53,809 nucleotides of DNA from Paracoccaceae bacterium (GCA_020628545.1 JAHDEX010000027.1:1-53809), one strand, 5' to 3'; shown: positions 43,754-52,526, counted from the stretch's first letter. Program-made: numbers and translations. Notes: generated by a model not told the origin, from the sequence alone.

Positions 43754-44926
43754 TCAGGATGCAAAAACTATGGCAGAAATCATCAGATTCCCATGCCTGT
43801 TGCGGCCGCCCATCACCATGCCCTGCTCGCCGAACGTGTAGATTCCCAAAAACGGCACATTTGGCAGCGCGGCAACGACTCCGTCCGAGACATCGGCCAA
43901 ATTGTCTTTCACAGCCAGCATGCACCCGCCGCAGTAAACCATAAGAGCGCCAGCAATGCCGCTGGGTCGCAATCGGCCGCTTTCCGCAGCCAAGGCAGCA
44001 ACTTTGCCGGCGCGGCCGGTAAGCTGGTCTGGCGCGCCACTCATTAGCGTCAGGGTATCGCCAACTTCAGCATCCGCAAAAAGTTCGAGCGTTCCGTCCG
44101 GCAAAACGCCAGCTGGGTGCAGCAGCAGATAAAATGGCACACCGCCAACGTCGTCCAGATGGCGACCAAGCGGTGACAGCGTACTTTCCGACAAAATCGC
44201 CGTGCGTTCAGTGACGTCTTCTGGAATTACGGTGTCACCCGTCCAGCTTCGGTAAACATCGGCTGCAGGTCGGCCGTCGATTTCATGCAGCAGGCGACCG
44301 TCCGCTTTTGTGACTTTGCCCTCGTGTATCGTCGGCGCATAGCCATTGTGATAGGCAAAACTAATCGGCTTTGATGGGAATAGCACCGAGACAATCACGC
44401 CGTCACCGACAGAAGTTTGGCCATCAAAAACATGCCAATGGCCTTCGACCGTGTTGTCAGCAGCGCTGCCACCCAAAACAGGGACATTTTCCCCAACGAT
44501 ATCCTCAATCCCTTTCAGTATGTCTTCTTCGGATCCGGGTGAACACGACAACCAAATCACATCGGGGGCCTCGCCAGGACGATTGGCAGCCAAAAGGGCC
44601 GCCTCCGTCGCCGCTTGAGCAGCAGCGCGGCTATCATCGCCGAGCGCTCGCAAGGCTGTCCCGAAGTCACCTTCTTTATCCCAGATTGCGAAAGCGCCTA
44701 TACCGTCGTCAATAAACGGACCTTCTTGACTCATGACGCCCAAGCAAGACGTTGCGCCATGCAGCGACGTTGTCACTGGCAAGCCTGTTTCGGGAAGAGA
44801 ATGTGCAACGCTTTGGTGAAGTGCTACGAAATCCGGCGCAGTCGACTGCGCCGCAAACCAGGCTGCGAGGGCCTCATTTGCTGACTGGTCAGATCGTGAA
44901 TCGGTCGTGAAAACGTCAATAATCAT
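43754..44926 (-). CDS. FIST-domain sensor protein (NosP-like)
   Basis: A 390-residue soluble protein with a FIST N domain (about 25-215; DVIWLSCSPGSEEDILKGI, VPVLGGSAADN) and a FIST C domain (about 220-375; the GGCMLAVKDN and FGEQG segments near the end). Members called NosP bind haem, sense nitric oxide and control a co-encoded histidine kinase; here too the next gene is a hybrid kinase. ATG 44926 has GGAGGAGC upstream; the longer frame to 45109 runs through the promoter and is rejected. It is first in the operon FIST-kinase-regulator. Haem binding is not provable from the sequence. Confidence 0.85.
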   Translation of the reverse strand: MIIDVFTTDSRSDQSANEALAAWFAAQSTAPDFVALHQSVAHSLPETGLPVTTSLHGATSCLGVMSQEGPFIDDGIGAFAIWDKEGDFGTALRALGDDSRAAAQAATEAALLAANRPGEAPDVIWLSCSPGSEEDILKGIEDIVGENVPVLGGSAADNTVEGHWHVFDGQTSVGDGVIVSVLFPSKPISFAYHNGYAPTIHEGKVTKADGRLLHEIDGRPAADVYRSWTGDTVIPEDVTERTAILSESTLSPLGRHLDDVGGVPFYLLLHPAGVLPDGTLELFADAEVGDTLTLMSGAPDQLTGRAGKVAALAAESGRLRPSGIAGALMVYCGGCMLAVKDNLADVSDGVVAALPNVPFLGIYTFGEQGMVMGGRNRHGNLMISAIVFAS

Positions 44927-44996
44927 AATGATGCTCCTCCACACGCGCATAGTCCAAAAGGGTTGAGCAAAGCAAAAGTGCATCCGCACAGTCGAA

Positions 44997-45012
44997 CTAT
45001 GCAAAAGGATAG
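44997..45012. promoter_or_regulatory. Exopolysaccharide 16-bp motif, copy 3
   Basis: CTATGCAAAAGGATAG, the exact reverse complement of copy 1. It lies in the 228-bp region between the divergent FIST-kinase-regulator operon (start 44926, about 70 bp) and the priming-enzyme gene (start 45155, about 143 bp). A weaker match (CCAAAAGGGTT, around 44954) is nearer the FIST start. It suggests autoregulation of the signalling operon. Confidence 0.7.
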
Positions 45013-45154
45013 TCGGCCCCCGACTTTCGAAAACTTTCCGTGTTCTTTCAGATGCTTCGGGTCGCATCTGGACGAGGAAACTGTGCCTCCGTGACGTCGC
45101 AATGCACACCGCAACGACGGCAAAAAGTCCTTAACGAAACAAGAGGACACACCG

Positions 45155-46498
45155 ATGCTGCCAACACTTACGCTTTTTGGGCTTCGCCTTCTAAACGCAA
45201 ATCGCATCACAGCAGTCAATGCACTGCTTGACCGCCCGGGAAAATCCACTGTCGCTTTTCTGAATGCACACTGCGTCAACACAGCCACCCACGACGGCGC
45301 TTATCAACGCGCGTTGAAGGCTGCCGATTTCATCCTGCCTGACGGCGCGGGAATTAGTTTGGCGGCAAAAATGACCGGGCAGACATTCAAGGCAAACCTA
45401 AACGGAACCGACTTATGTGAGCCGCTCTGCCGCGAGGCGGCACGTCGCGGACTATCGATCTTCTTGCTGGGTGCCGCACCGGGCGTCGCGGAGGAGGCTG
45501 GGCGTAACTTAGCACTGCGAGTGCCTGGACTGCAGGTTGTCGGGACACGAGATGGCTTCTTTGACCACTCCGAAACGGAAGAAGTAGTCGCCGAGATCAA
45601 CCAGACCAGCGCCGACATCGTCATGGTCGCGATGGGCGTACCGCTTCAAGAAAAATGGCTTCATCAGAACAGAGACGCGCTCAACGCAAAACTCACGCTG
45701 AGTGTCGGGGCGCTCTTTGATTTCAACGCGGGGCGGGTCCGTCGTGCGCCCAATCTCTTACGCAACATGCGGCTTGAATGGGCTTGGCGCCTAGGCCTTG
45801 AACCGCGTCGGATGTTCAAGCGTTATGTGCTCGGAAACCCAGCCTTTTTGTTCCGCGCAGCTATTCATGCGATCGGCAATTTGCCAAAGCGCACCGTTGC
45901 GATGCCGCGGTCTAAGCGCATACTGGATTGCGCTGCAACGGGCCTCGCGCTTTCGGTTCTGTTTCCCTTGTTTCTAGCAACTGCAATTGCAGTCAAAGCA
46001 ACAAGTCCGGGCCCTGTTTTTTTCCGTCAGGACCGCGTTGGATTGAACGGCAAGACCTTCAAAATGCTCAAGTTTCGCTCGATGTACATTGATGCCGAAG
46101 CGCGTCGCGCAGAGCTACTGATCGATAGCGAGCGTGAGGGGGTCTGCTTCAAAATGCGAAACGATCCGCGTATCACGCCAGTCGGCCGGTTCATCCGTCG
46201 GTTTTCAATTGACGAATTGCCACAGCTCTTCAATGTCCTGCGCGGCGAAATGTCGTTGGTTGGTCCGCGCCCTGCTTTGCCTTGTGAGGTTGCAGCATAC
46301 CCCACGTCTGCGTTGCGCCGCCTGCAAGCGGTTCCAGGAATTACTGGTATTTGGCAAGTATCCGGACGGGCCGAGATCGGGTTCGACCGTATGATCGCGA
46401 TGGATGTCACCTATCTGCGATCAAGAAGCCTGCTTCTCGATCTTTTCCTCCTGGCCATGACAGCGCGCGCTGTAGTCTCGGGGCGTGGTGCCTACTAG
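45155..46498 (+). CDS. Fused WecG/TagA glycosyltransferase and priming sugar-phosphate transferase
   Basis: A 447-residue fusion. Residues 1 to about 245 form a WecG/TagA/CpsF family glycosyltransferase (FLNAHCVNTA, catalytic-type Asp 63 in LPDGAGIS, AMGVPLQEKWL, the LGLEPRRMFKRY end). Residues about 252-447 form a WcaJ/ExoY-type polyprenyl-phosphate sugar phosphotransferase (KRILDCA, one membrane helix, SPGPVFFRQDRVG, KMLKFRSM, IDELPQLFNVLRGEMSLVGPRP). The two catalyse consecutive first steps of lipid-linked glycan synthesis, which are normally separate proteins. AGAGGA precedes the ATG. The promoter region is shared with the FIST operon and holds copy 3 of the 16-bp motif. Confidence 0.93.
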   Translation: MLPTLTLFGLRLLNANRITAVNALLDRPGKSTVAFLNAHCVNTATHDGAYQRALKAADFILPDGAGISLAAKMTGQTFKANLNGTDLCEPLCREAARRGLSIFLLGAAPGVAEEAGRNLALRVPGLQVVGTRDGFFDHSETEEVVAEINQTSADIVMVAMGVPLQEKWLHQNRDALNAKLTLSVGALFDFNAGRVRRAPNLLRNMRLEWAWRLGLEPRRMFKRYVLGNPAFLFRAAIHAIGNLPKRTVAMPRSKRILDCAATGLALSVLFPLFLATAIAVKATSPGPVFFRQDRVGLNGKTFKMLKFRSMYIDAEARRAELLIDSEREGVCFKMRNDPRITPVGRFIRRFSIDELPQLFNVLRGEMSLVGPRPALPCEVAAYPTSALRRLQAVPGITGIWQVSGRAEIGFDRMIAMDVTYLRSRSLLLDLFLLAMTARAVVSGRGAY

Positions 46499-46512
46499 GC
46501 GCCAGCTGACGA

Positions 46513-46926
46513 CTAGGTTGGCTGGGGGTAAGCCGCGGCCGTCATGGTCTGAGAAAGGTCAGAATAGATGCGAACCCAAGCTCCGACATCTTCGTCCGTA
46601 AAGTCACCGCCGAGCGTATCTTTGAGCGTGTTGATAAGAACCTCACCAACAATGGGATAGTGATCCGCTTGCACACCGTAAGCAACGTGCCGGCGGGCGA
46701 GGTCTTCCGCAGCAGGGATCAGTGTTGAGGAGTCTTCAACGTGATCCAGTATCCAGCTTAGCGTCAGGACAAGCTTTCGGCCTTGGGGGTCGATATCATC
46801 TGGGAAAAGCCCACGCGTCTCCGGCGCCACCTGGAAAAGATTGCGGTAGAATATCGTCCCAACGATATCGTTTGCTCCTACAGCAGCAGCCCAGGTCTTT
46901 CGAATGCGTCTGATATCGTCTTCCAT
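46513..46926 (-). CDS. Single-domain globin
   Basis: A 137-residue haemoglobin of the Vitreoscilla/flavohaemoglobin-like group. Helix B has Tyr 27 (FYRNLF), PETRGLFP marks the C-D corner, and the proximal His is H80 in ARRHVAYGV, followed by HYPIVGEVLI. No reductase domain follows. It converges on the priming-enzyme gene with a 14-bp gap. It could bind oxygen or remove NO, which is of interest beside a FIST sensor, but the functional link is conjecture. Confidence 0.88.
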   Translation of the reverse strand: MEDDIRRIRKTWAAAVGANDIVGTIFYRNLFQVAPETRGLFPDDIDPQGRKLVLTLSWILDHVEDSSTLIPAAEDLARRHVAYGVQADHYPIVGEVLINTLKDTLGGDFTDEDVGAWVRIYSDLSQTMTAAAYPQPT

Positions 46927-47259
46927 AATCGTTCGTTACGCGTGTCCCTCCGTTCGCGCAAGTGCGATACATCGCGGGTCGTTCCTTCGAAAGCTAAAGC
47001 GGGATTCTCCCGGTTTCGCTTTGCTCGATCCGATAAAGCACACGTTTAAGGATCGAGGACCGCATTTCATCGATGACTTAGATATTTTCCAGTGTCCGAG
47101 TATTCTTGTGATCGCAACTAAGAGATCCGCGCAGAGGTCTCATCTGTCGAATGAAAGCACCATTGCACCGTATTCCAACACGTTAACACCTTAACACCGA
47201 GTCCATTCAGATAGTCGCCTCCACCGAAGTCCTTCAGGTCAGCGCATAAGAACGCACCC
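46927..47259. other. 333-bp non-coding stretch upstream of the globin
   Basis: No gene is recognised. It holds an inverted repeat AAAGCG (46996-47001) / CGCTTT (47017-47022) around an inner GGGA/TCCC, and a short direct repeat TTAACACC near 47183-47197. It must contain the globin promoter, but no confident hexamers or FNR/NnrR-type box were found. Confidence 0.35.
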
Positions 47260-48222
47260 TCAGCCCGGATGATAAATGCGACTGGCTTCGGGGTCGGAGA
47301 GGTCCTTTGGGCGCTTGGCGATCGCGTCCCAGAACGCTTCGGGAAGTGGCGCTGCGCTCAACGCCAGCGTTTCCTGCACGCGGTCCGGTTTTGATACGCC
47401 AACAATGGTCGACGCGACCCGGGCATCGCGCATTGAGAATTGCAACGCGGCCGCGCCAAGTTGAACGTCATGCTGCTCGCAAAGCGCTTCGATCTCGCGC
47501 ACGGGTGCCAGCATGTCATCATCAGCGAGTTGATAGGTCACGCGCGGCATCGCCGCGCTGCCTTTTGAAAGGACACCACCCGCAAAAGGCGCCGCGTTCA
47601 GGATCGCGATGCCATTGGCCTGCGCGTAGTCAAACATCGCATCAGCAGATTGATTCAGCAGCGACCACCTGTTGTGACTGATCAGCACGTCAAATGGCCA
47701 ATCCTTCAGAATTGGCAGCATGATATCCAAGCGTCCCATCGCGAGCCCAACCGCACTTGTATGCCCCTCCTCCTTCATCCGGAAAAGCGCATCGAGTGCC
47801 CCGCCGCTTTTGGTGATCTCAGTGACATCGCGCGCGTGTTCCGGATCGTGGAGATGCAACATCGGAATATGGTCAAGCGACAGCGCGTCTTTGCTTTCGT
47901 CGAGCGAGGCCCAGGCGCGGTCGGCGTCAAAACGCCCGGTGTCCATGTCACGGTCAAGTTTCGTTGACAAAACGAAGCCGTCCGGCAGCCCACCTCTGGC
48001 GCGGATCGTGTCGCCAATGCGCGCCTCGCTCCGCCCGAAACCGTAATTACGCGAGGTGTCGAGGAAATTTACCGGCCCGTCAAAGATTGCATCCAGGGTT
48101 GCGCGGGCGCGCGCTTCGCTCACGCTGTAGCCATAGGTGTCGGGCATATCGCCCAGACCAGAGGTGCCGAAACAGATATTGGTGATGCTGAGACCGGTTT
48201 TTCTGATCGGGTGCTTTTGCAT
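47260..48222 (-). CDS. Aldo/keto reductase
   Basis: A 320-residue NAD(P)-dependent TIM-barrel oxidoreductase. The catalytic tetrad is visible: Asp and Tyr in FLDTSRNYG, Lys in LSTKLD and His in LHLHDPE. The sequence style fits the D-threo-aldose 1-dehydrogenase / pyridoxal 4-dehydrogenase group. It follows the MttB-like gene by 9 bp on the same strand and so is probably co-transcribed with it. Substrate not evident. Confidence 0.87.
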   Translation of the reverse strand: MQKHPIRKTGLSITNICFGTSGLGDMPDTYGYSVSEARARATLDAIFDGPVNFLDTSRNYGFGRSEARIGDTIRARGGLPDGFVLSTKLDRDMDTGRFDADRAWASLDESKDALSLDHIPMLHLHDPEHARDVTEITKSGGALDALFRMKEEGHTSAVGLAMGRLDIMLPILKDWPFDVLISHNRWSLLNQSADAMFDYAQANGIAILNAAPFAGGVLSKGSAAMPRVTYQLADDDMLAPVREIEALCEQHDVQLGAAALQFSMRDARVASTIVGVSKPDRVQETLALSAAPLPEAFWDAIAKRPKDLSDPEASRIYHPG

Positions 48223-48231
48223 GTGCGGGTC

Positions 48232-49758
48232 CTAGAGAATTTTGAATTTGGCGCGGATGGCCGCATCCTGCTCTGGCGTCAGATATGCGGGGTGGTGGGT
48301 ATCAAGGATCTGGCGGGCCTTGGCGCGGGCGACATCCCAAGCGGTTGGCGCGCCGCTTTTGGCCCAGCTGCGCGGCTCGGACCGGTCTGCGAGCGGTGGG
48401 TAGTAATAATCCCGCTCCATGGCTGCAATCGTCTCAGGGCCACCAAGGAAATGTCCGTCGCCCAACACCGCATCGCAAATAGACTGAAACCCAAGGCTTT
48501 CTTGATCGACCTCCACCCCGCGCAAAGTGCGGTATGTGTGACCGTGCATCTCGTTATCGAGAATGAATCCTTCGAAACTCGCCCCCAGCAAGGCGGCGGT
48601 CATGCCAGAGCTTTCGTAGATCAGGTTGCCGCCAGCGAGGGCTGCGGCCAGCGTCGTCATGGCCTTTTCGACACCATATTGCGCGTCCACCGCTTTTGCG
48701 TCGGTCATCGCAGCAGCGACACCCGAAGGGACGCCAAGCCAGTTTGAAATCTGAGCTGACGCTGCGTTGAGCAATGCAGTTTCCCCGCTTCCACCTGAAA
48801 ACGCCCCCGTGCGCAGATCAACGACAAAGGGCCAGTTGGAGAACACCATCGGATGCCCCGGCTTCACCACGTGGACCATAACGAGGCTAGCCAACGTTTC
48901 GGCCAAGGATTGCGCCAAAAACCCGGCGAGCGTGGCGGGGGCCGTGGCGCCTGCTTGTGCGGCGGTGATGCAAGACATCGGGATGTTGTGCTCGGCGCAG
49001 GCGTAGACCACGTCAACCGCGTCTTCGCCGTAACGCATAGGTGAGATGACGGGGCTGATGTGGGCTTTCAAAAACGGGCGTTCTGCAAATTTGCCTGGCC
49101 CACCGGCGACAATGTCCAGCATCTCCACAATCGGCGCGACGTGAGATGCAAGGGTGAAAGAGGTGGCGATGGGCTTTGTCGTGTTCGTGACCAGCGCGTA
49201 GACCGTGTTCAGGTCGAGGTCAAAGTTGTCCGGCACGTCTGTGGCGACGCAACATCGCGTGAACCAACCGACGTTTTCAAGCGTGTCCTGCAAGCGGGTA
49301 AAATCATGCAGATCCTGTAGTGTGGCAGGCCGATAGATACCACTTTCAAGGTCGAGCGTTTGGACCGCCGCGCCGCCTGTCCCGAAGTACACGGCGTCGC
49401 CGCCCACCGTGATGGTCCGCTTTGGATCGCGGCCATGCAAAGGGAACTGCTTTGGCGCGGTTGCAATCGCGGCATCCACAAGGTTTTGCGGGATCAGGAC
49501 CCGCCCTGCCCCATTGTCCGTCGCACCCCCGCGTAAAAGGTCATCGCGCAACCGCTCGGGCACCTCTCCCATCCCCAGCTCTGCGAGCAACCGGCAGGCG
49601 GTTCGGAAGATCGCCGTGATCTCTGCATCTGAAAGTGGTTTGTACTGCCCTCCACGTTGCCCCGGTGGGCATGGATGAACAGGTGGACCGGCGGCGCGAT
49701 CAGCCAAGCGCCCTTGCCGCCCGCGACGGGTTGGTCGGCTTGCGGATTGGTCTGTCAT
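48232..49758 (-). CDS. Trimethylamine methyltransferase (MttB) family protein, without pyrrolysine
   Basis: A 508-residue protein of the MttB superfamily that demethylates methylated or quaternary amines. Recognisable parts are KPLSDAEITAIFRTACRLLAELG, YFGTGGAAVQTLD, the long barrel core and ESSGMTAALLGASFEGFILDNE near the end. No in-frame amber codon interrupts it, so it belongs to the non-pyrrolysine branch (which includes glycine-betaine methyltransferases). ATG 49758 follows a strong GGAGGAGG. No corrinoid-protein gene is seen nearby; the divergent flavoprotein with a folate domain is a possible partner in methyl metabolism. Confidence 0.88.
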   Translation of the reverse strand: MTDQSASRPTRRGRQGRLADRAAGPPVHPCPPGQRGGQYKPLSDAEITAIFRTACRLLAELGMGEVPERLRDDLLRGGATDNGAGRVLIPQNLVDAAIATAPKQFPLHGRDPKRTITVGGDAVYFGTGGAAVQTLDLESGIYRPATLQDLHDFTRLQDTLENVGWFTRCCVATDVPDNFDLDLNTVYALVTNTTKPIATSFTLASHVAPIVEMLDIVAGGPGKFAERPFLKAHISPVISPMRYGEDAVDVVYACAEHNIPMSCITAAQAGATAPATLAGFLAQSLAETLASLVMVHVVKPGHPMVFSNWPFVVDLRTGAFSGGSGETALLNAASAQISNWLGVPSGVAAAMTDAKAVDAQYGVEKAMTTLAAALAGGNLIYESSGMTAALLGASFEGFILDNEMHGHTYRTLRGVEVDQESLGFQSICDAVLGDGHFLGGPETIAAMERDYYYPPLADRSEPRSWAKSGAPTAWDVARAKARQILDTHHPAYLTPEQDAAIRAKFKIL

Positions 49759-49879
49759 CGATCCTCCTCCCCTCGGGGTCGTTTGCAAACCGTTTGGTCC
49801 ACAAAAACACTGTGCAAGTGCGCCCGATTTCGCGCAAGGTGCAACGTGGCGGGGCATCAAAAGCTTGGGGGAGGAGCAG

Positions 49880-52315
49880 ATGAAGACGCGCACCAAAGTT
49901 GTGGTGATTGGCGGTGGGATCGCCGGTTGTTCAACGCTTTATCATCTGACGCAGGAAGGCTGGACCGATGTCGTTCTTGTCGAACGTGATGAACTGACAA
50001 GTGGCACAACCTGGCACTCTGCCGCGCAGGTCACCAACTTTGGGATGAACCAAACGATGGTGGGGCTGAAGACCCATTCCATCAATCTTTACAAGGACCT
50101 CGCCAACGACCCGGATTATCCGATCAACTACCATCATGGTGATGGCGGCATCCGGCTTGCGAACACCGAAGGCCAAATGCAGGGCTATCGCCATTTTGCC
50201 TCGATGGCGCGGGGCATGGATGTGCATTTCGAGGTCATCGATGCCGAGGAATGTGCGCGGCGGCATCCGCTCATTTCAACGGATAATCTGCTGGGTGGGC
50301 TCTGGGACCCGCTCGACGGGGACATTGATCCTGCCCAGCTTTGCCAAGCGCTTGCGCGGCGTGCGCGCAAGGCCGGTGCAGAGGTCTATCGCCATACACC
50401 CGTGACGGGGCTGACCCAGCACAAGGACGACACGTGGACGGTTCACACAACCAAAGGCGACATTGATTGCGATGTCGTCGTGAACGCCTGCGGCTATCGC
50501 GTGAATGAGGTCGGCGCGATGATGGGCGTGCACCACCCCGTCGCGTCGATGGAGCACCAATATTTTGTCACCGAGGATATCCAAGGCATCATCGATGCGG
50601 ACCATCGCATGCCCCTCCTGCGCTGCCCGATCAGCGACTACTACAGTCGCCAGGAAAAGAACGGGTTGCTGATTGGGTTCTATGAGCAGGATTGCAAACC
50701 CTGGGGCATGGATGGGATCGATCCGAACTTTGTCAATGCACTGTGCCCGGACGATTTGGATCGAGTGATGGATGTTCTCGAAGGAGCTTTCGCGCGCATG
50801 CCAGCCCTGCAAGAGGTTGGGATCAAGACCATCGTGAATGGCCCGATCACCTACACAATCGACGGCGCACCGCTTGTTGGGCCAATCCCTGGCAAGCGCA
50901 ACGCCTTCTGTATCATCGGATTGCGGGCGGGCGTGGGCGAAGGCGGTGGCCATGGCTGGCTGCTTGCGCAACAGATCGTACATGGAGAGGCGTGTTACGA
51001 CACCTGGGTGATCGACCCGCGCCGTTTCACAGGTCACGCGAATGTGGAACTGACCTCATTGAAGGCGATCGAGGATTATCAGAACGAATTCCGATTCCAT
51101 TTCCCACATGAGCACCGCCCTGCCGGACGTCCCGGTAAAACGACCCCTCTCACCCCGATCCTGGAGGCCGAAGGGGCGGAGTTCACGGTCGTGAATGGCT
51201 GGGAACGGGTCGATTACATCAAGCCCTCAGCTGATTTTCATCCACGTCTGACGTTCGACTTCGACGAAACCTTTGACATCATCGGCGCCGAGGTTGCGAA
51301 CGTTGCGGCGAACGTCGGATTGACGGAAGTCAATGGTTTCAACCGCTTGGAGATCACGGGTGACGACCGCCACGCCTTCTTGGACCGGCTGATCTGCGGG
51401 CGTTTGAAGAGGCGGGACGGACGCGTTGGCCTCGCTTATCTCCTTAACGAACACGGCATGATCAAATGCGAAGCGACCCTTGCCAATCTCCCGGCTTCCG
51501 ATCGCGGACCTGCGCGGGTCTGGTACGGATCTGCGGCCGCTAGTGAGTATCACGACCGCGACTGGCTTATGCACCACCTTCGCCCTGACGAAGACGTTCA
51601 GATCCGGTCACTCACAAACGATCAAACCATTCTTTTGCTGGCAGGCCCAAAGTCGCGCGATGTCTTGGCGGCTTGCGCACGAGGTGATTGGTCCAAGAAC
51701 GCCTTCCCTTGGCTCTCTGTTCGGGAATGCTTCATCGGGTACGCCCCTGCAACTGTCATGGCCGTCAGCTTTTCGGGCGAATTGGCCTATGAAATTCACG
51801 TGCCCAATGCATCGCTTTACGCGGCTTACGCAGCGCTGCGCACGGCAGGAGAAGCATTTGGCTTGTCCCTATTTGGTGCCCGTGCCGTTGAAAGCATGCG
51901 GATGGAAAAGGGCTACCTGCATTGGAAAGCCGACCTCTTGACCGAATTCGACCCGTTTGAAACCGGGCTCACGCGCTTTGTTGATCTCGAGAAACCGGAT
52001 TTTGTCGGCAAGGCCGCCCTTTTGGAGAGATACAGCCGCACACCACAAAACAAACTTGCGACGCTCGCCATTGGAACGCAGGCCACGCCTGCGCATCCGG
52101 GGGGCTCTTTGATGCTGGGTGATACGGTCGTCGGGACGATTTCGTCAGGCGCGTGGGGCTACCGGGTGGGAACCAACCTCGCCTACGCTTTTGTGCAAGC
52201 AGAGCATGCAGCCGAAGGCACCACATTGCAGCTTGATCTTTGTGGAACGTTGGTACCCGCGACAATTATCCCGGCATCCCCTTACGACCCTGGGCTCGAC
52301 AGGGTCCGCGCTTAA
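49880..52315 (+). CDS. Dimethylglycine dehydrogenase-like FAD/tetrahydrofolate enzyme
   Basis: An 811-residue two-part enzyme. The N-terminal FAD oxidoreductase (about 1-375) has VVVIGGGIAGCSTLYHL and the flavin-linking SGTTWHSA (His 46), as in dimethylglycine and sarcosine dehydrogenases. A short linker domain follows, then a GcvT-type aminomethyltransferase (about 435-715; NGFNRLEITGDDRHAFLDRL) with a C-terminal GcvT barrel (about 720-805). It oxidises N-methyl groups and passes the carbon to tetrahydrofolate. ATG 49880 after GGGGGAGGAGC is preferred over the TTG at 49865. It is divergent from the MttB-like gene across 121 bp. Confidence 0.92.
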   Translation: MKTRTKVVVIGGGIAGCSTLYHLTQEGWTDVVLVERDELTSGTTWHSAAQVTNFGMNQTMVGLKTHSINLYKDLANDPDYPINYHHGDGGIRLANTEGQMQGYRHFASMARGMDVHFEVIDAEECARRHPLISTDNLLGGLWDPLDGDIDPAQLCQALARRARKAGAEVYRHTPVTGLTQHKDDTWTVHTTKGDIDCDVVVNACGYRVNEVGAMMGVHHPVASMEHQYFVTEDIQGIIDADHRMPLLRCPISDYYSRQEKNGLLIGFYEQDCKPWGMDGIDPNFVNALCPDDLDRVMDVLEGAFARMPALQEVGIKTIVNGPITYTIDGAPLVGPIPGKRNAFCIIGLRAGVGEGGGHGWLLAQQIVHGEACYDTWVIDPRRFTGHANVELTSLKAIEDYQNEFRFHFPHEHRPAGRPGKTTPLTPILEAEGAEFTVVNGWERVDYIKPSADFHPRLTFDFDETFDIIGAEVANVAANVGLTEVNGFNRLEITGDDRHAFLDRLICGRLKRRDGRVGLAYLLNEHGMIKCEATLANLPASDRGPARVWYGSAAASEYHDRDWLMHHLRPDEDVQIRSLTNDQTILLLAGPKSRDVLAACARGDWSKNAFPWLSVRECFIGYAPATVMAVSFSGELAYEIHVPNASLYAAYAALRTAGEAFGLSLFGARAVESMRMEKGYLHWKADLLTEFDPFETGLTRFVDLEKPDFVGKAALLERYSRTPQNKLATLAIGTQATPAHPGGSLMLGDTVVGTISSGAWGYRVGTNLAYAFVQAEHAAEGTTLQLDLCGTLVPATIIPASPYDPGLDRVRA

Positions 52316-52344
52316 GCACACGCAACCGTCGCAAAAACGTGACG

Positions 52345-52363
52345 CTGCGGCGTGGTGCCGCAG
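52345..52363 (+). terminator. Possible terminator hairpin after the DMGDH-like gene
   Basis: CTGCGGC (52345-52351), loop GTGGT, GCCGCAG (52357-52363): a perfect 7-bp GC stem about 30 bp after the stop, extendable by ACG/CGT with a bulge. No T-run follows, so termination would be Rho-assisted or partial. Confidence 0.45.
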
Positions 52364-52526
52364 GCGTGACCGGGAAAATGACGGGTTCTGAGTGGCTTAG
52401 CCTGATCTGCTAAGATCGCCCCTCACGGCCGGTCTTCTTCAGTTGATTTGTATGTGATCCGGCATGCCGCCCACATGACCCCACTGCAGCCCAGTCAGGC
52501 AGCTGCTGGTCAGACCGGAGAATACC

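Noticed and set aside
44927..45109. N-terminal extension of the FIST protein
   Set aside because: The extension would be translated from the promoter region that holds the 16-bp motif, and a strong GGAGGAGC site precedes the ATG at 44926.
48232..49758. Pyrrolysine-containing MttB
   Set aside because: The frame is continuous without an in-frame amber codon, so it belongs to the non-pyrrolysine branch.
50276..51037. 253-codon open frame antisense to the DMGDH-like gene
   Set aside because: Mirrors the codon usage of the real gene; no domain and no ribosome site.
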